This document shows, in pieces, positions 20,304-28,360 of a DNA stretch of 64,000 nucleotides. This DNA comes from Cryomorpha sp963741985. Lineage in GTDB: Bacteria; Bacteroidota; Bacteroidia; Flavobacteriales_D; Cryomorphaceae. The stretch covers positions 2,070,454 to 2,134,453 of the forward strand of contig CAVUKD010000002.1 of assembly GCA_963741985.1 (NCBI GenBank). The letters are read 5' to 3'. Each line of letters starts with the position of its first letter. The stretch's first letter is position 1. The notes beneath the pieces are model-generated. The model was not told the DNA's origin. It did not search any database and saw nothing but the letters and a program-made list of their open reading frames with translations. Both the position numbers and the translations under genes were made by a program.

Positions 20304-20535
20304 AGTGCCATAGGCACGATCGTTATTCTAGCCGCGGAATTTATTCCGTGCATTAAAATATACCACTAATCTAAAGTGCCAGAGGCACGACCGTTTTCAC
20401 TTTTCTCGTTGCTTTGAATGCGGATGGCTTAACTTTTCGTAATAACTATCGTGCCGCTGGCACTTATAAGCTTTTGTTTAATTTTACCATGGATTAAAAT
20501 CCATGGCTAAAATAGCCACCGTGCCTATGGCACTA
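20304..20535. repeat. Cluster of four REP-like hairpins
   Basis: Four copies of a 13-base hairpin GTGCC-N3-GGCAC lie at 20305-20317, 20376-20388, 20451-20463 and 20521-20533. Flanking bases show that the first two (AGTGCC...GGCACGA) and last two (CGTGCC...GGCACT) are in opposite orientation. Other palindromes between them are CCATGG-attaaaat-CCATGG (near 20488-20505) and a CCGCGGAATTTATTCCG block (20332-20348). Such paired hairpins resemble REP/BIME elements mobilised by RAYT transposases; no RAYT gene is in the window. Confidence 0.65.
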
Positions 20536-20599
20536 TAAAGTATAACCAATTTTGATCTAACAATCTTATATTGCATTCAAGCCTCAAAAATTTATTTCA

Positions 20600-22131
20600 T
20601 CAATCAAACCGTATCGCCTTCGAAGGTCGTATCTGAGCCACCACAATAGAAGGAAGCAACATTGCAAAAACGCAAATAATCAGCGTGGCCACGTTGAGAA
20701 TAAGCAACACCGTAGGGTCGAGAAGAATCGGCACCACCGAAACGTAATAATTTTCGGGATCCAATTTCATGATGCCGAAATGCTGCTGCAAAAGTCCAAG
20801 TCCGATGCCCAGCGCATTGCCCACAAGCAATCCAATGGAAATAATATAAGCAGCCTGCGTCAAGAATATCCGTTGAATAAACCAAGTGGTGGCCCCTAAT
20901 GCCTTCAGCATACCGATCATATTCGTGCGCTCCATAATGAGTATCAGCAGTGCGGAAGTCATATTGATAATCGAAATCACAATCATTAACCCGATAATGA
21001 CCCACGTATTAATATCGAGCATATTCAGCCAATTGAATATCTCCGGAAGGTGCTGCTTAATCGTGGAAGTTTTAAGATCGTAGTTGAGATGCTTGTAAAT
21101 AATATCGTCCATCTCATCGAGATCTTTGTAGCTGTCGAGCTGCACCTCAAATCCGCCGGTATAGTATTTTCCCGAGCCGCCTGATGTAGTGATCGTGTAT
21201 TGCGATTTCTCCGGACAGTCGGCAGTCTCCATTTCCGGAAACGGCAACAGGACGAAACCTAAAAAACGCAGTGTCGCCCAAGGTCTTACTTCGATCGGTT
21301 GCCACTACGTATATCGTTGTATCGCTGTTTACACAAAAAGAATGCGGCCCGGCACCGCGCAATGAATCCGCACTCCATTTGTACCGCAATTCGCCGTCGC
21401 CTCCTGTGGCTTTCGCCAAAAGCGAAACCTTATTTCCGTTCGCAGCCTTTATAGAGCATTTGCGCATTGATTCCCCATTGGTTGATCTTTCGAATTTGAT
21501 TGATATCCACAAAAACGAACTCCTCATCCATCTCTTTCAAGCCGGTATTGTAGATGCCCACAATCGTAAAATTGCGCTGGCTCATCGTGTTTTGCGCGTT
21601 CTGGAAATAGATCGGAACCTTGTCGCCAATATCAACCTGAAGCCTACCGGCAAGAAATTCCGAGAGGAGCATTTCGTTGGTAAAGCTCGTATCCGATAGA
21701 TTCAGCACGCGACCTTTGGTGAGTTTTGAACGGATAAAAGTCCAGTCGTAATCATTGGCAACGCCTTTGGCAACAATTCCCTGAATATTATCTTTGGTTT
21801 CGAGCACGCCTTCTTTGAGTGCGAAAAGATTGATGTGATGCACGCCCTCCACGGTGTCGAGCGAAGGATAAAATGCCTGCTCGATTTCCAGCTTGGGGTC
21901 AACAAACTTGCTGGCCGTCCCGAAATTGGTGATTTGAATATGCGACCCAAAACCAATTACTTTTTCCCTAATTTCGCGTTGAAATCCTGTGACTATCGCA
22001 ATCGAGAGAATCATTACCGCCATACCGAGCGCAATTCCGATGGTGGCAATGCGCACGATGGGTTTCGAAAGTTCCTTTTCGGCACTTTCTTTGCGAATTA
22101 AGCGTTTGGCAATAAATAAAGGAGTATTCAA
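20600..22131 (-). CDS. LolC/LolE-type (FtsX family) permease with inserted extracytoplasmic segment, frameshifted
   Basis: Inner-membrane component of a lipoprotein-releasing or FtsX-type ABC system. The N-terminal part (from a probable TTG at 22129-22131: NTPLFIAKRLIRK) has TM1 (IVRIATIGIALGMAVMILSIAIV) and the MacB-like periplasmic domain (TGFQREIREKVIGFGSHIQI). The C-terminal part has three TM helices and ERTNMIGMLKALGA, ending QIRPSKAIRFD. Between INQWGINAQMLYKGC and TGGFEVQLDSYKDLDEM lies an extra ~90 residues (NGNKVSLLAKATGGDGELRYKWSAD, FCVNSDTTIYVVATDRSKTLGDTAFFRF) that look like a PKD/SprB-type beta-sandwich. Two single-base insertions, near 21435 and near 21258, separate three frames. 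The ATP-binding subunit is not in the window. Confidence 0.85.
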
Positions 22132-22155
22132 TACGGTGGTCCGAAGTTTTCCAAA

Positions 22156-23391
22156 ATGATCAAAGTCTGTAAAAGTATGAAATTCGTTGCCTTCTGCGGA
22201 GCAATTTTGCTCTTCATTGCATCCTGCCAATCACAGTCAGCCAAGCTGCCGGAGATGTCAGCTCCTAAAACGTTGGTTTTAAATGCTCCTGTGCTACCGG
22301 CGATTTATAAAATGGATACGCTCGTGGAGCTCTTGGGTGACCAAAGCGTGGGAATTGTAGCCAATAATACGAGCAGAATCAATGGCACACATCTCCTCGA
22401 CACGCTATTGAGCCGGGGTGTAACTGTGGTAAAAGTTTTCGCTCCCGAGCACGGTTTTCGCGGCGATGCTCCCGATGGTGCTAAAATTGCCAATGATGTA
22501 GATCCGAATACAGGAATACCATTGATCTCGCTCTACGGCAAAAACAAGAAACCCACGCCTGAAATGCTTCGCGATGTCGATGTTTTGGTTTTCGATATTC
22601 AGGATGTTGGAGCACGGTTTTATACGTACCTTTCAACGCTGCATTACCTTATGGAGGCCGCCGCCGAAAACGGAAAGCCGGTTATCGTTCTTGACCGCCC
22701 TAATCCCAATGGATTCTACATCGACGGGCCGGTTCTGAAACCGAAGTATGAATCCTTTGTTGGGCTCGACCCGGTGCCGGTGGTGTATGGAATGACCATC
22801 GGCGAATACGCTCAGATGCTCAATGGCGAAGGCTGGCTGAAGGACGCGGAGAAATGCGATCTCACCATAATAAAATGTAGCGGTTACACGCACCAGTCGC
22901 GGTATGAATTGCCGGTAGTTCCTTCTCCCAATCTTCCGGATATGACTGCCATTTATCTCTATCCGAGTCTTTGCTTTTTCGAAGGAACCGATGTGAGTGT
23001 GGGGCGCGGTACCGACCGGCCTTTTACGAAGATCGGCGAACCGGGAAATGTAAAAGGGAATTATACTTTCACCCCGCGATCCATTCCCGGTGCCTCGTTA
23101 CATCCCAAGCACGAAGGAGAAAAATGTACGGGATACGACTTGAGTCAAAAAAATATGCTGGAGCTTTCTCCCGACAGCTTGCAGATTCGTTGGCTCCTGA
23201 GAATGTACCAGGAGACAGATAATCCCAAAACCTTTTTCCGAAAGGACGGTTATTTCGATCTGTTAGCCGGTACCGATGCTTTGCGCAAAGCGATGGTCGA
23301 AGGCCTTACGGCAAAAGAAATCCGCGCATCTTGGCAGCCCGACCTTGAGGATTTTAAGATTATTCGGGAGAGGTATTTGTTGTACCCTTAA
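22156..23391 (+). CDS. namZ: DUF1343 lipoprotein, NamZ-like exo-beta-N-acetylmuramidase
   Basis: 411 residues. The N-terminus is a lipoprotein signal (CGAILLFIASC, lipid-attachment Cys24; a start at the second Met, 22177, is equally possible). The mature protein is a full DUF1343/GH171 domain: GIVANNTSRING, FAPEHGFRGDAPDGAKI, VLVFDIQDVGARFYTYLSTLHY, LDRPNPNGFYIDGP, PVVYGMTIGEYA and FFEGTDVSVGRGTDRPF. Family members remove terminal MurNAc from peptidoglycan fragments, so a role in cell-wall recycling at the outer or periplasmic face is likely. The gene is divergent from the permease gene, with only 24 bases between the start codons, so the promoters must overlap the coding ends. Confidence 0.9.
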   Translation: MIKVCKSMKFVAFCGAILLFIASCQSQSAKLPEMSAPKTLVLNAPVLPAIYKMDTLVELLGDQSVGIVANNTSRINGTHLLDTLLSRGVTVVKVFAPEHGFRGDAPDGAKIANDVDPNTGIPLISLYGKNKKPTPEMLRDVDVLVFDIQDVGARFYTYLSTLHYLMEAAAENGKPVIVLDRPNPNGFYIDGPVLKPKYESFVGLDPVPVVYGMTIGEYAQMLNGEGWLKDAEKCDLTIIKCSGYTHQSRYELPVVPSPNLPDMTAIYLYPSLCFFEGTDVSVGRGTDRPFTKIGEPGNVKGNYTFTPRSIPGASLHPKHEGEKCTGYDLSQKNMLELSPDSLQIRWLLRMYQETDNPKTFFRKDGYFDLLAGTDALRKAMVEGLTAKEIRASWQPDLEDFKIIRERYLLYP

Positions 23392-23399
23392 GGTCTCAA

Positions 23400-23653
23400 G
23401 TCTCGAGTCACGAGAGGGTTTGCGGTGTGAGAGGATGGTTTTTACTTTGAGGCACTTGGGTCTTTTAACCGCCCGTACGGCTTCCCTTCGGTCACAAGTT
23501 TCGCTGAGTACTTACGCAGAGTTCGCAGAGGAATTCGTACAAAAAGGGAAATCAGATTTAATGAAAATGTTTGGGTGTAACGACACACAGTTATCCATCC
23601 CTTGAAATTCGGAACAACCTCCAACTTCGAGAACCCCTCTCGCGACTCGAGAC
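23400..23653. repeat. Long inverted repeat in the gap after the NamZ-like gene
   Basis: GTCTCGAGTCACGAGAGGG (23400-23418) is complementary, with one mismatch, to CCCTCTCGCGACTCGAGAC (23635-23653). The right arm is followed by further ACTCGCGACTCGCGACC copies to about 23685. The enclosed 216 bases show no gene. The TCGCGAGTCGCGAGAGGG word recurs at 45517-45541, ahead of the hairpin array. Confidence 0.6.
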
Positions 23654-23741
23654 TCGCGACTCGCGACCATTTCCGGCTCGCGACTGCCACCGGCAACCCA
23701 ATTCCATCCAAGAACGTATATTTGCTAAAAATTCCTGCTCT

Positions 23742-24308
23742 ATGCATACTTTTCTGACTGTATTAATCGATCTGGCACCTTATTTAATTATTGCCTTTGT
23801 GCTCATTTACATTTTTCAGGAGACCCTTCGCTTTATTAAAACCCGGGATGACAGGATGCTCAATATCCACACCAATTCAGACCGGAAAGCCGAAAGTGCT
23901 TCTGTACGCCAGAGCGAATCAATTGTACAATTGGAATTGCAAGCCGCTGAGCGATTTGCCCTTTTTCTTGAGCGTATTTCTCCCGATAAACTAGTAATGC
24001 GATTGCATCAAAATGGCATGAGTGCTAAGATATTACAGGCGGAAATGCTTCGGTCTATCCGCGAAGAATTCGATCACAATCTCTCCCAACAAATCTATAT
24101 TTCGGAAGGAGCGTGGGAATTGATTAAAAATGCCAAGGAGGAGATGGTAAAATTTATCTCGGCCATTGGAGACACGATGGGACCGAAAAGTACCGGACTA
24201 GATCTGAGCCGGAAAATATTTGAATCGGCTTCGCGCGTTGATAAGCTCCCGAGCGAAATTGCCCTTCAATATCTCCGAAAGGAAACACGCCGGTACCTTA
24301 CAGTCTAA
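23742..24308 (+). CDS. DUF7935-like single-pass membrane protein
   Basis: 188 residues. The start at 23742 is preferred because MHTFLTVLIDLAPYLIIAFVLIYIFQETLRF gives an N-terminal membrane anchor, and a TATATTTG (-7-like) box lies at 23717-23724; the frame is open further upstream but through repeat DNA. The cytoplasmic part includes LQAAERFALFLERISPDKLVMRLHQNGM, LQAEMLRSIREEFDHNLSQQIYIS and LPSEIALQYLRKETRRYL, the pattern of a conserved Bacteroidota protein family of unknown function (DUF7935, from memory). It overlaps the convergent deacetylase gene by 4 bases. Confidence 0.75.
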   Translation: MHTFLTVLIDLAPYLIIAFVLIYIFQETLRFIKTRDDRMLNIHTNSDRKAESASVRQSESIVQLELQAAERFALFLERISPDKLVMRLHQNGMSAKILQAEMLRSIREEFDHNLSQQIYISEGAWELIKNAKEEMVKFISAIGDTMGPKSTGLDLSRKIFESASRVDKLPSEIALQYLRKETRRYLTV

Positions 24309-25207
24309 AAAAATCGGTATTGCGCCTCACGAAAAGTATTGGTGTGCGCATTGATGATCGTAGCCAATTGGGCCGAGTAGCCTCCACCCATGGTGAAGAC
24401 CACCGGAATAGATTTCTTCCACGCTTCTGCGAAAACAAATTTATCCCGCTGTTTGCAGCCTTCGAGGGTGAGGTCTAACCGTCCGAGTTTATCGGTTTTC
24501 AAAACATCTACACCTGCCTGAAAGAAAATAAGTTCCGGATTTATCTCAGCAACCAGTCCGGGAAGAGTTCGCCTTAGAATTTTCAAGTATTCTTCATCTC
24601 CCGTTGCATCGGCAAGAGCGATATCGAGGTCTGATTTTTCTTTGTGGTGCGGATAGTTGCTCCGACCATGCATGCTGAAAGTGAAGACCCGCGTGTCATC
24701 TTCAAAAATCTTTGCCGTTCCATTTCCTTGGTGCACATCAAGATCAACCATAAGAATTCGACTCATTCCCAGATGATCCATGGCATAATGCGCAGCTATA
24801 GCAGCATCGTTCAACAAGCAAAACCCCTCCCCATGGTCGGCATACGCGTGATGCGTCCCTCCGGCAATATTTGCAGCCACGCCATACTCACATGCGTAAT
24901 GCACAGCTTCCAACGTGCCTTGGGTGATTTCCAGTTCGCGTTGGATTAATCCCCGACTGTGCGGAAATCCCGACACACGCTCTTCGCGCTTGGTTAGCGC
25001 ACCATTCATTAGGCGGTTGAAATATTCTTCGGTGTGAACTTTCAACACGTGTTCTGAAGTGATTGGTTTCGGAGCGAAAAAAGAATCATTGTCAGCTATA
25101 CCTTCATATTTGAGTTGCTCCGGGAGGAGTCGGTATTTCTCCATCGGGAAACGGTGACCTTCCGGCAAAGGGTGACAATAACTGGCGGCGTGAGCGATTT
25201 TGAACAT
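24305..25207 (-). CDS. Histone deacetylase / acetylpolyamine amidohydrolase-like protein
   Basis: 300 residues of the class II-like deacetylase superfamily. GGTHHAYADHGEGFCLLND carries the two active-site histidines, DLDVHQGNG contributes the zinc-binding Asp and His, FFQAGVDVLKTDKLGRLDLT carries the second zinc Asp, and MGGGYS has the transition-state tyrosine. The superfamily hydrolyses acetyl-lysine, acetylpolyamines or acetoin-related substrates using zinc; the bacterial substrate here is unknown. No signal peptide, so it is cytoplasmic. A TAACTTCG box (25215-25222 on the minus strand) is a weak -7 candidate just before the ATG. Confidence 0.92.
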   Translation of the reverse strand: MFKIAHAASYCHPLPEGHRFPMEKYRLLPEQLKYEGIADNDSFFAPKPITSEHVLKVHTEEYFNRLMNGALTKREERVSGFPHSRGLIQRELEITQGTLEAVHYACEYGVAANIAGGTHHAYADHGEGFCLLNDAAIAAHYAMDHLGMSRILMVDLDVHQGNGTAKIFEDDTRVFTFSMHGRSNYPHHKEKSDLDIALADATGDEEYLKILRRTLPGLVAEINPELIFFQAGVDVLKTDKLGRLDLTLEGCKQRDKFVFAEAWKKSIPVVFTMGGGYSAQLATIINAHTNTFREAQYRFF

Positions 25208-25461
25208 AGCTTTGCGAAGTTAGGGAATTTGCAATAGGCAGTAAGCATTAGCAATGCCTGCGAAAGGGAAATCGAACGGCTTGGTTGGGAAATTCGGGAC
25301 ATCTCAATATAGCACTTTTCCGAAAGTGATTTTGAGAAAAGAGCAGGTTTTAAACGTATAACTTTCTGTTTTACCGCAGCTCTAAGTCCGCCGGCATGAC
25401 CAATATCATATTTTCACTGACCTGACTTCATAAATTTGTATAAAATTCTAAATCAACAGAC

Positions 25462-26049
25462 ATGAAATTAAAAATTATTGGTTCCATTTTAATTTTAGGA
25501 GTTCTTTATTCCTGCACAAATGAACCACAAGCTGGGGTTGAATCAACAAATACAACAACTCAAGAAAGTTCGGCGGGAGTAAAAGAAAATCAAGGCCAGG
25601 CAACTTTCATAGATGATGTATCGGCTGCAAATGCGTTGCAGGTAGCTAAGTCTTTACCGGATTTTTCGACCCTTGTAGCCGCTATTGAAGCCGCTGGTGT
25701 AGAAAATTCTGTAGTAAACGTTGGACCATTAACGATTTTTGCGCCAACCAACGAAGCTTTTGAAAAATTGCCAGAAGGCACCGTTGAAACCTTGCTGAAA
25801 CCGGAAAACAAAGAAAAACTAGCGTTTATCTTGAAAAATCACGTTGCACCGGCCAATTTTCCGGACACGCAATTAGAAAAAGATGCTACAAATGGACGTA
25901 AGTTATATATGGCATCCGGAAATTATTTAGATGTTATTAAGAAAGAAGACGGCCTCTACGTGGGTGGAACTAAAATTTTAAAGACAGTTAAAGTTAGCAA
26001 TGGTTGGATACACGTAGTAGGCGATGTACTTGTTCCTGCCGAAAAATAG
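25462..26049 (+). CDS. Fasciclin-domain lipoprotein
   Basis: 195 residues. The signal peptide MKLKIIGSILILGVLYSC ends in a lipobox with Cys18, followed by a low-complexity linker. Residues ~55-193 form one FAS1/fasciclin domain: FSTLVAAIEAAGVENSVV, the H1-like GPLTIFAPTNEAFEKLP and the final SNGWIHVVGDVLVP. These domains mediate adhesion at the cell surface. TAAATTTG at 25431-25438 fits the Bacteroidota -7 box and lies 23 bases before the start, although no clear TTG occurs at -33. It appears monocistronic. Confidence 0.93.
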   Translation: MKLKIIGSILILGVLYSCTNEPQAGVESTNTTTQESSAGVKENQGQATFIDDVSAANALQVAKSLPDFSTLVAAIEAAGVENSVVNVGPLTIFAPTNEAFEKLPEGTVETLLKPENKEKLAFILKNHVAPANFPDTQLEKDATNGRKLYMASGNYLDVIKKEDGLYVGGTKILKTVKVSNGWIHVVGDVLVPAEK

Positions 26050-26241
26050 GTGACCGGGTAAAAGTTGCAATTACTTGATTCCGAGAGCCGATGGAACTGC
26101 TGATCGGGACCATGAATGCATGGATGAATCGGGATGTGCCACGAGCTCATTTGAGGTAAACCGGAGGTTTTATTAGAATATTTATTGCCAATTATAAGCG
26201 TAAAGTCAGATCGACTTATTGAATAACTAAAATCACGTGTT

Positions 26242-26991
26242 ATGACCTTAAAAAATAAAGTATCCTTAATTACTGGTGGCGGCTCGGGAATTGGAGAACA
26301 TACCGCCTTGCTATTTGCCAAAAATGGTTCGAAAATCGTCCTTACTGACATCAATGAAGCACATGGGAAAGCTGTAGTTGAAAAGATAAAGAATGAAGGG
26401 GGTGAAGCAATATTTGTAAAGGCAGACACTTCAAAACCCGAAGACTCCCGGCGATCCGTTGAAGAAGCTGTGAAAGCCTTTGGCAAGCTTGATATAGCTG
26501 TAAACAATGCCGGAATCGGTGGGCCGCAGCAGCCCATTGGCGAATATGATATTGAAGGCTGGGATAAAGTTATTTCTGTAAACCTTAGCGGAGTATTTTA
26601 TGGCATGCGCTACCAGATACCTGAAATGCTTAAAAATAAAGGAGGATCAATCATCAATGTAGCCAGTATCCTTTCTCAGGTTGGTTTTGCGCATAGCGCG
26701 GCCTATGTAGCTGCAAAGCACGGTGTAATAGGACTTACGCAAAATGGCGCACTTGAGTATGCCTCACAGGGAGTTCGCATAAATGCGGTTGGACCAGGGT
26801 TTATAAAAACCCCCCTGATCGATGAAAATATGACCGATGAACAGCAACAGCAGCTCGTAGCCCTTCACCCAATCGGACGCCTCGGAAAACCTGAGGAAGT
26901 AGCAGAGCTATTCTTGTGGCTTGCCGGCGATAAGTCCAAATTTGTGAATGGATCGTATTACCCAATTGATGGCGGATATCTCGCGCAATAA
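26242..26991 (+). CDS. Short-chain dehydrogenase/reductase (FabG-like)
   Basis: 249 residues, the usual length for a classical SDR. The Rossmann dinucleotide motif is TGGGSGIG (residues 11-18), an acidic residue in LTDIN (after beta-2) favours NAD(H), NNAGIGGP follows beta-4, the catalytic Ser is in VASILSQVG, and the YVAAK tetrad motif is near 155. It ends PIDGGYLAQ, typical of the family. A reaction on a specific alcohol or ketone cannot be predicted. The gene is single and ends at a terminator. Confidence 0.93.
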   Translation: MTLKNKVSLITGGGSGIGEHTALLFAKNGSKIVLTDINEAHGKAVVEKIKNEGGEAIFVKADTSKPEDSRRSVEEAVKAFGKLDIAVNNAGIGGPQQPIGEYDIEGWDKVISVNLSGVFYGMRYQIPEMLKNKGGSIINVASILSQVGFAHSAAYVAAKHGVIGLTQNGALEYASQGVRINAVGPGFIKTPLIDENMTDEQQQQLVALHPIGRLGKPEEVAELFLWLAGDKSKFVNGSYYPIDGGYLAQ

Positions 26992-27012
26992 ATTGAATTT
27001 AGATCAGTAAAC

Positions 27013-27050
27013 AAAGGGTAAATCACTCAAGAAGTGCTTTGCCCTTTTTG
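27013..27050 (+). terminator. Terminator after the SDR gene
   Basis: AAAGGGTAAA pairs with TTTGCCCTTT (one G-T wobble), with an inner CACT/AGTG stem, followed by TTTTT. It lies 21 bases after the SDR stop. Confidence 0.8.
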
Positions 27051-27166
27051 AATTATGGATTCATGATTGTCAATTGCAGAATCAAGATTTCCAGAAGAGG
27101 CTTATATAGATTCTATGTCAACTGAGATTTTGCGAAAAAAGAAAGATTTCGGAAATACTTCTTTTC

Positions 27167-28018
27167 CTATCCCTCCAAAAATTCCCAGTCCTTAATTTCT
27201 TCAAACTTCTTGCACTCCTCCGCAACGGATGGATGTTGAAGTACGGACTCCACAGTGACTTCCGGAAGTTCGGATTCCCCGATTCCATTTTTTATGAAAA
27301 TGAAATTAAACCCGAGATCATTGGCTCCCACAAGTCGGTACCCTTTTTTATTCGCAAGTTTGGTCATGGCTATCGGCGAGGCACCGTGGTAAATGGGATG
27401 CTTGCCGGGCCAAAAATAATCCGGGTCATAAGGCACCACAATGTTGCGCATACCGAAGCGATTGTGGGTTTCAATCATCACCACGCGCGGCTGTGCCACT
27501 TCCAGCGCATCCCAAATCCAGTAATCATTGCCGTCGATGTCGATGGACAAAAAATCGATTTCTCCATCCATACCGGCTTTTGCCAAAAGGTCATTCACGT
27601 TTTCGCGCTTTACCAGCGAATGCAGAAATTTTGGCGGCGCCGACCAGGGATGAGGAAATTTGCTAAAAAAATTCCTTCCGCGACGAATGCTTTTCGGATT
27701 GCCATCGATGAATAATCCGTGCCAGCCAAAATTGAAATACAAATTTGCCGAATTGCTATTGACCCCATCGTCACAACCGATTTCCACAAAGCGTTTTCCT
27801 CCCATACCAATCACCGAGAAGATAAACAGAAGCTTCCCGTCTTCTTCGTATTGGGAGAAAACCCGAAAACCCGTTTCCGAAAGGGCAGGAGCCTCACCGT
27901 TTTGCACAAGCGACTGATATTGGTGAAATAGTTGGCGTTGACCGATTTGAACTGCCGGGTTGAATCGGTGGCGAATTTTCGCGATCAGAAATTTGTCCTT
28001 GAGGAAGTTTTTAAACAT
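27167..28018 (-). CDS. FkbM-like SAM-dependent methyltransferase family protein
   Basis: 283 residues. The start of the fold reads SETGFRVFSQYEEDGKLLFIFSVIG, then motif I is FVEIGCDDGVNSNSANLYF, LFIDGN marks the end of beta-2 and DFLSIDIDGNDYWIWDAL is motif post-II, as in FkbM-related proteins that act on sugars or surface glycans. No signal peptide. The gene is isolated, with 150-340 base gaps on each side. The substrate is not indicated; a role in surface polysaccharide modification is a guess from family membership. Confidence 0.78.
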   Translation of the reverse strand: MFKNFLKDKFLIAKIRHRFNPAVQIGQRQLFHQYQSLVQNGEAPALSETGFRVFSQYEEDGKLLFIFSVIGMGGKRFVEIGCDDGVNSNSANLYFNFGWHGLFIDGNPKSIRRGRNFFSKFPHPWSAPPKFLHSLVKRENVNDLLAKAGMDGEIDFLSIDIDGNDYWIWDALEVAQPRVVMIETHNRFGMRNIVVPYDPDYFWPGKHPIYHGASPIAMTKLANKKGYRLVGANDLGFNFIFIKNGIGESELPEVTVESVLQHPSVAEECKKFEEIKDWEFLEG

Positions 28019-28360
28019 TTACGTAATTTATCTTCTGTCTGAACAGTTTGGCTATTGCAGGTGAGGGGTAAAGGTAAATAAATATGAGATTAGGGATTTG
28101 GGTAAATATCCAGCGCAGCGGCGTAGAACCAGGCGATACAATCGCGCGGTAGCGATGTGGGAATTACGAATTACGAATTTTGAAATGCGTCATGCCTGCC
28201 TGATCCTATCTATAACTTGGCCTGCGGAGGACATCAGTCTTTCGGTTTTGAATCAAAAGGTAGTATTTTTTTTTATATTTAGCATGCTATTCGCCTTTTG
28301 TGAGCCGCGAAGCGATTACCAATCGAACCTTTCTTTAACCGATTTTTTAACCAAATTCGT
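28019..28360. other. Intergenic region without a supported gene
   Basis: It includes a tandem TTACGAATTACGAATT (28154-28169) and a CAATCGCGCGGTAGCG word (28138-28153) that recurs, slightly changed, at 31546-31561. These look like remnants of dispersed repeats. No promoter was convincing. Confidence 0.4.
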
